A stretch of 60,737 bases of DNA from Bacillota bacterium (GTDB lineage Bacteria > Bacillota > Clostridia > Christensenellales > CAG-138), in assembly GCA_023409435.1 (NCBI GenBank), contig JAEYHP010000117.1, forward strand, positions 1 to 60,737, given 5' to 3'. Each line of letters begins with the position of its first letter. The first letter of the stretch is position 1. A program made the translations under genes and the position numbers. The notes beneath the pieces were generated by a model, which had not been told where the DNA came from, did no database searches, and saw nothing but the letters and a program-made list of their open reading frames with translations. This document shows positions 33,791-42,416 of the stretch, piece after piece.

Positions 33791-34831
33791 ATGTCCGAAA
33801 ACTATTTAAGAAGCATCCGGGACGCAATCAACAATATGGGTCATATGCCTCATTTGGACGCGATCGCGGGGATACCGGAACTGTTCGGCGTAGAGGTGAA
33901 CAATTCCTATGCGAAGAAGGAGGACGCGTCCTTCATTGCGACGGTATTCAATATGGAATGCGGCACGCGCCCCGAAAAGATAATGCCCTATCTGCAGCTG
34001 CATCCTGACCTCTGCAATGCGGACGTAATACTTGCAAACGAACTTGATTACGGCATGGCGCGCTCAAAAAACAGGCACGTCACGCGGGATATCGCGGAAG
34101 CGCTGAAAATGAATTACGCTTACGGCATCGAGTTTATTACCGCCAAAGCGGGCCAGGATGGCAATACGCTGGGCTGGCACGGCAACGCCATACTTTCGAA
34201 ATATCCTTTGCACAACGCGAAGCTTGTGCACCTCCCCATTGCGTACGATTGGTTTTACCGCGAAAACGACTGCCGTCTGGGGACGCGCGTCGCGATATTG
34301 GCGGAAATTGAGGCCGCAGGACGGCACATAGGCCTAACCTGCGTCCATTTGGAAAACCGGGCCACGCCGGAGGAGCGCGAGCGGCAGCTTCGGTACCTTT
34401 TGGAATGCGCTGATGCGCATTTCGGCGATATCCCGGTATTGGTGGGCGGCGATATGAACACCAATACCGTAAGCGGGGATACGCTGGGCAGCATGAATGT
34501 GTTTTGCCACAATGAGGAGGAGCAGGACCGCCGCATGGCGATTATCCCGACTCTGGAGCCGCTGATGCGCTGCGCGGAAGAATTCGGATATTCCTACACG
34601 GACTGCAACCTGATGAACAAAACCACAAGAAGAAAGCCCATGCCCGACGGCTCCACCGTGCGTCTGAATTTGGACTGGTTTTTCCAAAAAGGCCTTACCT
34701 GCTCGAACCCCTTGCGGGTGGAGACCATATTCAAACATACCGAACTTTCCGGGCAGCCCCGGGAGCTTGCCGTATACGACGGGCAGGAACTGTCCGATCA
34801 CGACGCCATTGTGGTGACCTGCCGCCTGTAA
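33791..34831 (+). CDS. Endonuclease/exonuclease/phosphatase (EEP) family protein
   Basis: 346-residue protein of the EEP fold, which includes inositol-polyphosphate phosphatases, sphingomyelinases and DNase I. Catalytic landmarks are all there: FNMECG, ANELDYG (metal glutamate), GWHGNAILSKYP, CVHLENRA (catalytic His), GGDMNTN (Asp, Asn), LDWFF and the final SDHDAIV with the Asp-His pair. No signal peptide is present, so it acts in the cytosol. With importers on both sides and HAD phosphatases in the operon, a phosphodiester or polyphosphate ester substrate is plausible; a nuclease role is the alternative. Confidence 0.87.
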   Translation: MSENYLRSIRDAINNMGHMPHLDAIAGIPELFGVEVNNSYAKKEDASFIATVFNMECGTRPEKIMPYLQLHPDLCNADVILANELDYGMARSKNRHVTRDIAEALKMNYAYGIEFITAKAGQDGNTLGWHGNAILSKYPLHNAKLVHLPIAYDWFYRENDCRLGTRVAILAEIEAAGRHIGLTCVHLENRATPEERERQLRYLLECADAHFGDIPVLVGGDMNTNTVSGDTLGSMNVFCHNEEEQDRRMAIIPTLEPLMRCAEEFGYSYTDCNLMNKTTRRKPMPDGSTVRLNLDWFFQKGLTCSNPLRVETIFKHTELSGQPRELAVYDGQELSDHDAIVVTCRL

Positions 34832-34924
34832 CATCTCTTTTTTCAGCGCCTCCGCATGCGCGGGAGGCGAAACGCCTTTTCAAATAGAACCGTAACGATC
34901 AGCCAGGACCATAAGGAGGAGCAC

Positions 34925-36763
34925 ATGAGGCCGGAATCTGTCCCGAGATCGCCTGGGTTTTCGCAGAGCAGGCGTATAAAAAACGGTTTACGCAACGCGT
35001 TTACCAACCCGTACAACATTATCGTGATCGTCGCCATCGTGTTGCTGGCGTACCTGATCGTGGTACCGCTGCTTGAAATGATTTCTACGACATTCCAGGC
35101 GGCAAACAAGGACCTGCGCCGTATCCCCGGCGCGCAGGTCGGGGATTTCACGCTGTTTTACTGGAACCGCCTGCTGTTCACCGAGGTCAGCGCGTCGCTT
35201 CTGTTTCGGCCGCTGTTGAATTCGCTCATTATCGCTATTACGGTATCCGTGCTGAGCATCGGGCTCGGCGCGGGCGTCGCCTGGCTGATGGTACGCTCCG
35301 ACCTTCCGTTCAAGAAATTCTTCTCGCTTGCAATCATCGTTCCGTACATGCTGCCTTCCTGGTGCAAGTCCATGGCCTGGATGACGGTATTCAAAAACGC
35401 GCGCGTGGGCGGATCGATGGGGTTCCTGGCAGCGCTGGGCATCGATACGCCGGACTGGCTGGCCTACGGGCCAATACCCATTATCATCGTGCTGACCGTT
35501 CACTATTATGCATACGCGTACCTGCTGGTATCGGCGGCGCTTGGATCCATCAACAGCGAGCTTGAGGAGATGGGTGAAATCGCAGGGGCGGGCAAGCTGC
35601 AGATATTAAGGAGAATTACTCTGCCGCTTGTGCTGCCCGCCATACTTTCCGCATTCATACTTACGTTCTCCAAATCCATGGGAACATTCGGCGTGCCGGC
35701 ATTCCTGGGCATGAAGGTGAACTACTATACAATCTCCACCATGCTGTATTCCACCGTCAAGCAGCAAAACACCACGACGGGTTTTGCGATCGCCATGATA
35801 CTGATCACCATCGCCGCACTCAACGTGTATTTAAACCAGCGGGCGATAGGCGCGCGGAAAAGCTACGCCACGATCGGCGGCAAGGGCGGGCGGCATACGG
35901 TTATTCCGCTGGGCGCCGCGAAACCGATTTTGCTGATACTTTTAATCCTGTTCGTATGCGTCGCGGTGATCGGGCCGCTGATGATACTGATGATGGATAC
36001 GTTCATGCTCAAACCCGGCGTATATGCGTGGGAGAACTTCTCCCTCCACTATTGGGTTGGGGCGGCGCACCAGTTGCCTGAGGTTTTTGAAGGGGAACCG
36101 GGCGTATTCGCAAACCCGCGGTTCTGGACCAACGTATGGAACACGCTCAAGCTGGTAATCATGACGTCCGTCATCGGAACGGTATTCGGGCAGTTGATCG
36201 GCTACATTACCTCCCGCGGCCGCGGCAAACTTTCCGGCCGCCTGGTGGAGCAGCTGGTATTCGTGCCCTACCTAATTCCATCGATCGCGTTCGGCGCGAT
36301 TTACCTGTCCATGTTCTCCCAGCCGCAGCTTTTCATCCCGTCGCTTTACGGCACATTCGCGCTGATGGTGCTGGTTTCGGTGGTCAAACACCTTCCCTTC
36401 TCCAGCCGCGCGGGTACCGCCAACATGATGCAGATTGGCCAGGAGCTTGAGGAAGCGGCCTCCATGGAAGGGGCGGGCTTCGGCAGGCGCATGGGGCGCA
36501 TCGTGCTGCCGCTGTCCAAGGCGGGCTTTATTTCGGGCTTTATGCTGATATTTATCAGCATCATGAAGGAACTCGACCTGATCATACTGATCGTCACGCC
36601 CAAGCTGGCCACGCTGCCGTATATGGCGTTCTCGTACTCCAACGGCAATATGGAGCCCTACTCCAACGTGGTAGCGGTGTGCATGTTCCTGATTGTGTTG
36701 TTTGTGTACTGGCTGACCAACAAGTTTGGCAATGCGGATATCGCCAAGGGCATGGGAGGTTAA
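34925..36763 (+). CDS. ABC importer permease, cluster 3, two permease domains fused (FbpB-like)
   Basis: 612 residues from the ATG at 34925, which has AAGGAGG upstream; the frame is open for 23 codons before it but covers only a hairpin and the ribosome site. Two BPD_transp_1 domains with EAA loops ELEEMGEIAGAGKLQILRR and ELEEAASMEGAGFGRRMG. Block-by-block similarity to the cluster 2 permease (IVPYMLPSWCKSMAWMTVFKNAR against IVPYMIPSWCK...) shows module duplication. It would form the channel with the ATPase at 36769 and the lipoprotein at 37980. Confidence 0.92.
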   Translation: MRPESVPRSPGFSQSRRIKNGLRNAFTNPYNIIVIVAIVLLAYLIVVPLLEMISTTFQAANKDLRRIPGAQVGDFTLFYWNRLLFTEVSASLLFRPLLNSLIIAITVSVLSIGLGAGVAWLMVRSDLPFKKFFSLAIIVPYMLPSWCKSMAWMTVFKNARVGGSMGFLAALGIDTPDWLAYGPIPIIIVLTVHYYAYAYLLVSAALGSINSELEEMGEIAGAGKLQILRRITLPLVLPAILSAFILTFSKSMGTFGVPAFLGMKVNYYTISTMLYSTVKQQNTTTGFAIAMILITIAALNVYLNQRAIGARKSYATIGGKGGRHTVIPLGAAKPILLILLILFVCVAVIGPLMILMMDTFMLKPGVYAWENFSLHYWVGAAHQLPEVFEGEPGVFANPRFWTNVWNTLKLVIMTSVIGTVFGQLIGYITSRGRGKLSGRLVEQLVFVPYLIPSIAFGAIYLSMFSQPQLFIPSLYGTFALMVLVSVVKHLPFSSRAGTANMMQIGQELEEAASMEGAGFGRRMGRIVLPLSKAGFISGFMLIFISIMKELDLIILIVTPKLATLPYMAFSYSNGNMEPYSNVVAVCMFLIVLFVYWLTNKFGNADIAKGMGG

Positions 36764-36768
36764 TGGCA

Positions 36769-37896
36769 ATGAGCAAAATCGTGTTAAGCGGCATCAACAA
36801 ATATTACGGAAGCAACCATGTTTTAAAGAACCTGGACCTCACAATCGAGGACGGCGAGTTCATGACGCTGCTGGGTCCCTCCGGCTGCGGAAAGACGACC
36901 ACGCTGCGCGTGGTGTCGGGCCTGGAGCGCCCGCAAAGCGGCAAAATCCATATGGACGGCCGCGAAGTAGTCAACGCCGAAGAACTGTTTTTTGAAGCGC
37001 CCTCCAAGCGCGGTTTGAATTTAGTGTTCCAGTCCTATGCCCTGTGGCCACATATGACGGTATTCAACAATGTGGCGTTCGGCCTGTGCATCAAAAAGGT
37101 CCATAAGGACGAGATCAGGCGGCGCGTAGAAAGCGCGCTGGAACGCTTGCAGATCAGCGAGTATATCAACCGGTACCCGAGCGAGCTTTCCGGCGGCCAA
37201 CAGCAGCGCGTGGCGATTGCACGTGCAATCGTAAGCGAGCCGAAAACGCTGCTGCTGGATGAACCGCTTTCTAATCTGGACGCGAAGCTGCGCATCGATA
37301 TGCGCTCCGAGCTCAAACGCCTGCATCAGGAACTGGGCACCACCGTCATTTATGTCACCCACGACCAGATCGAGGCGCTGACCATGAGCACCCGCGTAGC
37401 CATATTTTTTGAGGGCGAGCTTGCGCAGGTGGACACGCCCATCAACGTATACAGCAACCCCGCAGATCTTAGGATCGCGGATTTTATAGGGAACCCGCGC
37501 ATCAATACGGTGCAGGCGAAAGCGCAATTCCAGGGCGGTAAGCTCAACGTAACCTCCGACCTTGGCGTCTTCACGTTTGAGCAGGGCGACCTGACCGGAA
37601 ACGAATTTCCGAAAAACGGCGAATTCGAATGCGTGCTGGGCATACGCCCCGAGCATATCGCGGTTTCCAGGAATACGGAAAGCGGCGGGTTCCTGGGCGC
37701 TGTCTATGCCTGCCAGCCTGCCGGATCGGAAACTTTGGTGCAGGTGCAGATCGGCTCGACGCTGCTCCTCGCCAAGGCGATCGGCATTACCAGCTATGAC
37801 CGCGACCAGAAAGTGGGCGTACAGATACCCGAGCGGATGATCACCGTTTACAGCAAGGCCACCGGCAAGCTATTAAAATACGCCGCGGCAGAGTAA
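36769..37896 (+). CDS. ABC importer ATPase, cluster 3
   Basis: 375-residue ATPase. The ATG at 36769 is preferred over the one at 36763 because GGGAGG is nine bases before it and because the cluster 2 homologue also begins MSKI. Walker A GPSGCGKTT is at 36-44, then LSGGQQQR, LLLDEPLSNLD and YVTHDQIE, with a C-terminal TOBE-like domain sharing ACQPAGSETL with cluster 2 (ASQPAGSETL). The permease stop lies just upstream, so translation is coupled. Confidence 0.94.
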   Translation: MSKIVLSGINKYYGSNHVLKNLDLTIEDGEFMTLLGPSGCGKTTTLRVVSGLERPQSGKIHMDGREVVNAEELFFEAPSKRGLNLVFQSYALWPHMTVFNNVAFGLCIKKVHKDEIRRRVESALERLQISEYINRYPSELSGGQQQRVAIARAIVSEPKTLLLDEPLSNLDAKLRIDMRSELKRLHQELGTTVIYVTHDQIEALTMSTRVAIFFEGELAQVDTPINVYSNPADLRIADFIGNPRINTVQAKAQFQGGKLNVTSDLGVFTFEQGDLTGNEFPKNGEFECVLGIRPEHIAVSRNTESGGFLGAVYACQPAGSETLVQVQIGSTLLLAKAIGITSYDRDQKVGVQIPERMITVYSKATGKLLKYAAAE

Positions 37897-37979
37897 ACGC
37901 TCACGCCGTCAGGCATCCAAAATGAACAGTGTTTGCCGGCGGACAAGTCGGCGGGCAAGACAATAAATAAGGAGGAAGT

Positions 37980-39221
37980 ATGAAAGCCAAATCGATCATC
38001 TCATTGCTGACCGTGTTGTTACTGGTACTTTCCTGCGTCGGCTGTGCGCAGCAGCCCGCGCAAGCCGAGCAGGAAGCGCCCCCCTCCGAAGCCCCCGCGA
38101 CAGAAGCGGAAGCCACGCCCCTTCCGATTCCAGCCGTAACCACTTGGGCGGAAGAGAACCAGATCAACAATGGTTCGCAAACCGTAGACGAGCTTTATGA
38201 GCTTGCCAAACAGGAGGGAACGGTCGTACTGTACTCCATCTCCAGCCGCTGCGTGCAGGTGAAGGAGAGCTTTGAGGCACAGTATCCCGGCGTCATATGC
38301 GACGCATATGACATTTCCACCAACGAACTTCTTGAGAAAATCACCCGCGAGTATGAATCCGGCGTGCGCAACGCGGACGTCATCCACTGCAAGGACCAGG
38401 ACGGTGCGCTCTATATTGAAAAGGTCGCCACCGGGATATTCCACAACTATTATCCCGATGACATCGTCAAGACGATCAGCAACCAGAACTACCTGACCTA
38501 CGCCATGCCGCTCTATATCGAGCTGAACCAATGGTTCTACAATTACGAGACGTATCCCGACGGACCTCCGGTAGACAGCTGGTGGGACCTCACGAGGCCG
38601 GAATGGAAGGGTAAGCTCCTCATCAGCAATCCCATCGATAACGTGAGCTATATGGCGATATTCACAGCCTTCACCGCTTACCACGATGAACTGGCGGCCG
38701 ACTATGAGCGCGAGTTCGGCGAGCCCCTTACGCTTTCGGAAGGATGCCCGACCGCTGCCCATGAGTTGATGAAGCGACTGGTCGCCAACGACCTCGTCTT
38801 CATCGCTTCCTCCGACGAAATCTGCGAATCCGTCGGCACTGCGGGCAGCAAGGCCGATATCCTCGGCTATGCCGCATCCTCCAAGCTGCGCAAGAATGAG
38901 AGCGACGGTTGGGTGCTTGCGCCCATCAACATGCTGCCGACCACCGGCATCCCCGCGCAGAACAACCTGTATATCGTCAATGAAGCCCCGCATCCCAACG
39001 CGGCAAAGCTGCTGGTCCGCTGGATGACCGGCGAAGCGGACGGCAAAGGCGCGGGTTTTGAGCCCTTCAATACGCTGGGCGGATGGTCCGTGCGCGATAA
39101 CGTGCCGCTGGCCGAAGGCAGCACGCCGCTTACCGACCTGCACGTGTGGGACTTCAATCCCATGTACGTCTATGAGAATCTCCCCGACGTCATGGACTTC
39201 TGGATCTCGCTTCAGAACTGA
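37980..39221 (+). CDS. ABC importer substrate-binding lipoprotein, cluster 3
   Basis: 413-residue binding lipoprotein, lipobox SCVGC (C22), then a Gln/Ala/Pro/Glu linker. Binding-domain landmarks are VVLYSISSRCVQVKESF, NADVIHCKDQDGALYIEK, MPLYIELNQWFYNYETYP and GEADGKGAGFEPFNTLGGWSVRD; the last block is shared with cluster 2 (GEADGQGIGFEPFTKQGNWSIRD). GAGG precedes the ATG. It is likely to bind the same ligand class as the cluster 2 protein with different specificity. Confidence 0.9.
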   Translation: MKAKSIISLLTVLLLVLSCVGCAQQPAQAEQEAPPSEAPATEAEATPLPIPAVTTWAEENQINNGSQTVDELYELAKQEGTVVLYSISSRCVQVKESFEAQYPGVICDAYDISTNELLEKITREYESGVRNADVIHCKDQDGALYIEKVATGIFHNYYPDDIVKTISNQNYLTYAMPLYIELNQWFYNYETYPDGPPVDSWWDLTRPEWKGKLLISNPIDNVSYMAIFTAFTAYHDELAADYEREFGEPLTLSEGCPTAAHELMKRLVANDLVFIASSDEICESVGTAGSKADILGYAASSKLRKNESDGWVLAPINMLPTTGIPAQNNLYIVNEAPHPNAAKLLVRWMTGEADGKGAGFEPFNTLGGWSVRDNVPLAEGSTPLTDLHVWDFNPMYVYENLPDVMDFWISLQN

Positions 39222-39291
39222 GAAAGGTTATTAACGCAACAATTAATTGGCAAACAAGGGAAAAAAATGTACAATTAATTCAATAAAAGAT

Positions 39292-39324
39292 CCGCTGACA
39301 AGGCCAATACGGCTTAGTCAGCGG
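39292..39324 (+). terminator. Intrinsic-terminator-like hairpin after the cluster 3 binding-protein gene
   Basis: CCGCTGAC pairs with GTCAGCGG, with a partly paired interior (AAGGCC and GGCTTA), followed by CTTTTA. It may end a share of transcripts before the two small membrane protein genes. It begins with the same CCGCTGACAA as the hairpin at 10973. Confidence 0.7.
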
Positions 39325-39362
39325 CTTTTAAACAGGCTGACGCCGGGAAGCAGGGAATAGCC

Positions 39363-39764
39363 ATGAAGGAAAAGAAAGCAAAAGGCTCGCTGATCATCAT
39401 CAGTTTCACGTTTAGCCTGTTGTTCCTTGTGATATTCCGGCTGGTTTATCCGTTCGTCGCCATGCTGCTGGTGATAACCATGGATGCTTATCCGGGAGAG
39501 TGGCTGGGTTCCATCATACCGGCGATACTGGCAAGCGGCATCTGCTGCCTTTTCATGATTCTCTTTCGGGAGAAGCGTACCGTACCATGCGCGTTCCTGT
39601 TTTTATCGGCTTTTCTATTGCTGTTTAATATTATGCCGTATGGCCTGTTCGAAACGCCGCAAGCCCTGCTCATTTTCAAGCTGCCGCCCATTGTCTTGGG
39701 GAATCTCATGAGCTGGGGGATTTATTTTCTAACCCGGCGAAAAAAACAGGCCGAACCCAGCTGA
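39363..39764 (+). CDS. Small four-helix membrane protein of unknown family (copy 2)
   Basis: 133-residue protein with four hydrophobic segments. It shares with copy 3 the blocks LIIISFTFSLLF / LMIISFSLSLLF, ASGICCLFMI, REKRTVPCAFLFL / QDKRTVPAAFLLF and VLGNLMSWGIY. The N-terminus is shortened compared with the others, lacking the GKVKS block. I do not recognise a named family. It is followed after 40 bases by copy 3, an adjacent tandem duplicate. Confidence 0.75.
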   Translation: MKEKKAKGSLIIISFTFSLLFLVIFRLVYPFVAMLLVITMDAYPGEWLGSIIPAILASGICCLFMILFREKRTVPCAFLFLSAFLLLFNIMPYGLFETPQALLIFKLPPIVLGNLMSWGIYFLTRRKKQAEPS

Positions 39765-39804
39765 GGCGTCGGCTTTCTACTTACCTGGAAAGGGCAAAAA
39801 GCAA

Positions 39805-40248
39805 ATGGGACTATTTGTAAAAGACGGCAAAGTGAAAAGCCCGCTGATGATTATCAGCTTTTCATTAAGCCTGTTGTTTGTCGTGGTGTTCGTGCTGGCG
39901 TATCTCTTTACGGCCGGGTCTGTCGCGCAATGGGCGGGGCAGGAAACGGGTTCTTTCTGGGAGATATGGCTCATCCCCAGCGCGGTTGCAACTATAGCAA
40001 GCGGCATCTGCTGCCTTTTCATGATCCCCTTTCAGGATAAACGCACCGTCCCTGCTGCGTTTCTGCTTTTTGCGGCTTATTTTGTACTGCTCAACATCGC
40101 GCTGTACTATAACGTAGATGAGGCCAATCTGCCGGTCGCCCGGCAAATCCTGTTCATCTACATGCTGCCGCCCACCGTTTTAGGAAATCTCATGAGTTGG
40201 GGAATTTATTGGCTGATCCGGCGAAAAAGCAGGCCAAACCCAAGCTAA
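39805..40248 (+). CDS. Small four-helix membrane protein of unknown family (copy 3)
   Basis: 147-residue protein with four hydrophobic segments and a positively charged C-terminus (RRKSRPNPS), the last gene of the long operon before a strong hairpin. It has both the GKVKSPLMIISFSLSLLFV opening of copy 1 and the ASGICCLFMIPF and VLGNLMSWGIYW blocks of copy 2, so it links the family. Function unknown; the constant position after binding-protein genes suggests a link to transport. Confidence 0.75.
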   Translation: MGLFVKDGKVKSPLMIISFSLSLLFVVVFVLAYLFTAGSVAQWAGQETGSFWEIWLIPSAVATIASGICCLFMIPFQDKRTVPAAFLLFAAYFVLLNIALYYNVDEANLPVARQILFIYMLPPTVLGNLMSWGIYWLIRRKSRPNPS

Positions 40249-40273
40249 GACGCCCGGCTTCCAAAAACAATTC

Positions 40274-40326
40274 GAAGGGGCTGATCAACAAAGCGCATAG
40301 AGATCGCTTTGCTGGTCTGCCCCTTC
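40274..40326. terminator. Long imperfect hairpin between convergent operons
   Basis: GAAGGGGCTGATCAACAAAGCG faces CGCTTTGCTGGTCTGCCCCTTC with three mismatches and a nine-base loop, so it can fold on either strand. It sits between the end of the long plus-strand operon and the end of the minus-strand isomerase gene, where a bidirectional terminator is expected. T-runs on both sides are short. Confidence 0.65.
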
Positions 40327-40341
40327 AAGCTTTTGATCCGG

Positions 40342-41318
40342 TCACTCTGCCATCCACCCCGCAATTATGGCCTCGTATGCCGCCCTGCGGGCCTTGGTCT
40401 CCAGCAGTTTTCGAATAGCCGCTTGCGCGGCCTCGTAGGGGATGTCGCCTGCCGGTACGCGCTCCGTAAGCTCTATGATGTGGAAACCGGCGCTTGACTG
40501 AACGACGCCGCTGACGTCGCCCGGATCGTGTAACGCCAGCGCAGCCTCTTTGAGCTCTGAAATATAATCGGATGTGGATGCGTATTCGCTCGTGAGGTAT
40601 CCGCGGCTTTGATACGGCTCCATCTTCATACCCGCATCGGTTCCGTATTCAGAAAGCAGCTGTGTAAACGGCGTGCCCGCCCGGATATGGGCAAGCACCT
40701 CGTTCGCCGTCCCCTCGTCCGGGACGAGTATATGCCGGAAGCGGATATAGCCTTCGGGAACAAGCAGCGGCGGCACGCCGCCATACCGTTCATAGCCCTC
40801 CTGCTGGTTTTTAAATAACCCCGGGTCGTCGGCAAACGCGGCTTGAGCGCGGCATAGCGCGCGTCGTACCATTCGCGTACCTTTTCTTCTTCCACGGTTA
40901 CTTTCCCCGTTACCGCGGCGCAAAGCTTATCGGACAACGCGTTAAAAAGGTATTCCTCGCGCATTTTTTCAATATCCAGGGAATCGGCGGAACCTTCCAG
41001 CGCATATTCGGCGGCATCGGCCTCAAGCCGCTTGATCACGTCGGCCTCTTCCCGGGCCGTAAGCGCAACACCGCGGGCTTGCGCCTCCCTCCGGACAACA
41101 TCTTCCACCGTAAGTGGCTGCGGGGTTTCCCGGGTTGGCGTTGGCTGCGCCGCGCAACCCGGAAGCATCAGCAATACGGATAAAAGTGAGGCAGTGCGCA
41201 ACAGTTTTGCGCAAAAGCCCACCGGCGGCCTGTTTGAGCCGACATGCAGGGACCCCTTACTTATTTTGTTCAAGGCTTTCCCCCAACCCGTAAAGCTGAC
41301 CAGTATCCACAGCGTCAT
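40342..41318 (-). pseudogene. PrsA/SurA-like peptidyl-prolyl isomerase lipoprotein, frameshifted
   Basis: Two overlapping minus-strand frames together make one parvulin-type foldase. The first part has a hydrophobic segment and lipobox LMLPGC, then a SurA-N-like helical region (TVEEEKVREWYDARYAAL). The second has the rotamase domain (IRFRHILVPDEGTANEVL, FTQLLSEYGTD, SGVVQSSAGFHIIEL). They join if one base is added after CTCAAG near 40850, which gives ALK-AAFADDPGLF. So there is a one-base deletion, a sequencing error, or less likely programmed slippage. The start is uncertain: the ATG at 41318 has no clear ribosome site, and a GTG about 100 bases downstream would place the signal peptide at the very N-terminus. 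The gene follows iolG by 23 bases on the same strand. Confidence 0.75.
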
Positions 41319-41341
41319 AAACGGCTATGGATCAGCCCGTC

Positions 41342-42355
41342 TTAAAGAGAGAACTCGGAAATCTTGACCGGACGGCCTTCCTCCATGGAGCGCTTTGCCG
41401 CAAGGCCAATCAGTACGGGCTGCAGCCCGTCGTTGACGTCCACCTCGGTGGGCGTGTTATTTATAACCGCGTCCACAAAGGATTTGATCTCCTGCTGGTA
41501 GGCCGTCATATAGCGTTCCAGGAAGAAATACAGCGGCTTTTCGGACGTTACGCCGTCCGCGGTGCTAAGCGTCGCGGTGGAGGCGGCGTCGTTGCCGTTT
41601 GCTACGCAGCCCTTGGAGCCGAACACCTCGGCGCGCTGGTCATAGCCGTAGGCAGCCTTGCGAGAATTGTCGATCACCGCGAGCGCGCCGTTCTTGAGTT
41701 TCAGCGTGACGATGGCGGTATCCACGTCGCCCGCTTCGCCGATGGCGGGGTCAACGAGCACCGTACCCTTGGCATATACCTCTTCCACTTCGGAACCGGA
41801 CAGGTAACGGACCATATCAAAATCGTGGATCATCATGTCCAGATACAGCCCGCCCGAGACCTTTACATAGGGGATCGGCGGGGGCGCGGGATCGCGGGAA
41901 GTGATGCGGACGATATGCACATCGCCGATCTTCCCGTCCACAACGGCCTGCTTCAAAGCGCGGAAATTGTGATCAAACCGCCGGTTGAAGCCAACCTGGT
42001 ACTTGAGGTTCTTGTCCTTTAACGCGTCCATGACGCCCTTGATCTTTGCAAGGTCATGGTCGATGGGCTTTTCGCAGAACACATGCTTCCCGGCGGCGAT
42101 CGCCTCCAGGGAAATGGGACTGTGCGTATCGGTGGAGGAACAGATCAGCACCGCGTCGATAGTGGGATCCTCTATGATTTTACGGTAATCGAGATAAACG
42201 TTCTCAATGCCCACGCTTTTCGCCCATGCAGCCGTTTCTTCCGACATGTACGGGTCGGCGATGGCAGCGATTTTTGCGTTGGGCACGCCGGTCAGTATGC
42301 TTTTGGCATGCACCTGACCAATGCGGCCTGCGCCGATGATGCCTAATTTAATCAT
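41342..42355 (-). CDS. iolG: Myo-inositol 2-dehydrogenase (Gfo/Idh/MocA family)
   Basis: 337-residue NAD(P)-dependent dehydrogenase. The start is set at MIKLGIIGAGRIGQVHAKS; the frame is open upstream, but this is the canonical IolG opening with the Rossmann motif GAGRIG. Further motifs are CEKPID (catalytic Lys), FNRRFD and GGLYLDMMIHDFDMVRYL with the catalytic Asp-His pair. IolG oxidises myo-inositol to scyllo-inosose. Placed last in iolM-N-O-G, it matches the set known from Thermotoga maritima. A related polyol as substrate is the alternative. Confidence 0.88.
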   Translation of the reverse strand: MIKLGIIGAGRIGQVHAKSILTGVPNAKIAAIADPYMSEETAAWAKSVGIENVYLDYRKIIEDPTIDAVLICSSTDTHSPISLEAIAAGKHVFCEKPIDHDLAKIKGVMDALKDKNLKYQVGFNRRFDHNFRALKQAVVDGKIGDVHIVRITSRDPAPPPIPYVKVSGGLYLDMMIHDFDMVRYLSGSEVEEVYAKGTVLVDPAIGEAGDVDTAIVTLKLKNGALAVIDNSRKAAYGYDQRAEVFGSKGCVANGNDAASTATLSTADGVTSEKPLYFFLERYMTAYQQEIKSFVDAVINNTPTEVDVNDGLQPVLIGLAAKRSMEEGRPVKISEFSL

Positions 42356-42416
42356 AAGCAACTCCCTATTTTGATTGTGTTTTACCTTGAATGTACGCAT
42401 GATGAAAAGCCCGGCG

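Noticed and set aside
34845..34868. GC-rich hairpin CGCCTCC/GGGAGGCG as a terminator inside the long operon
   Set aside because: No U-tract follows and the next permease gene has a strong ribosome site 50 bases on; it is more likely incidental or mildly attenuating.
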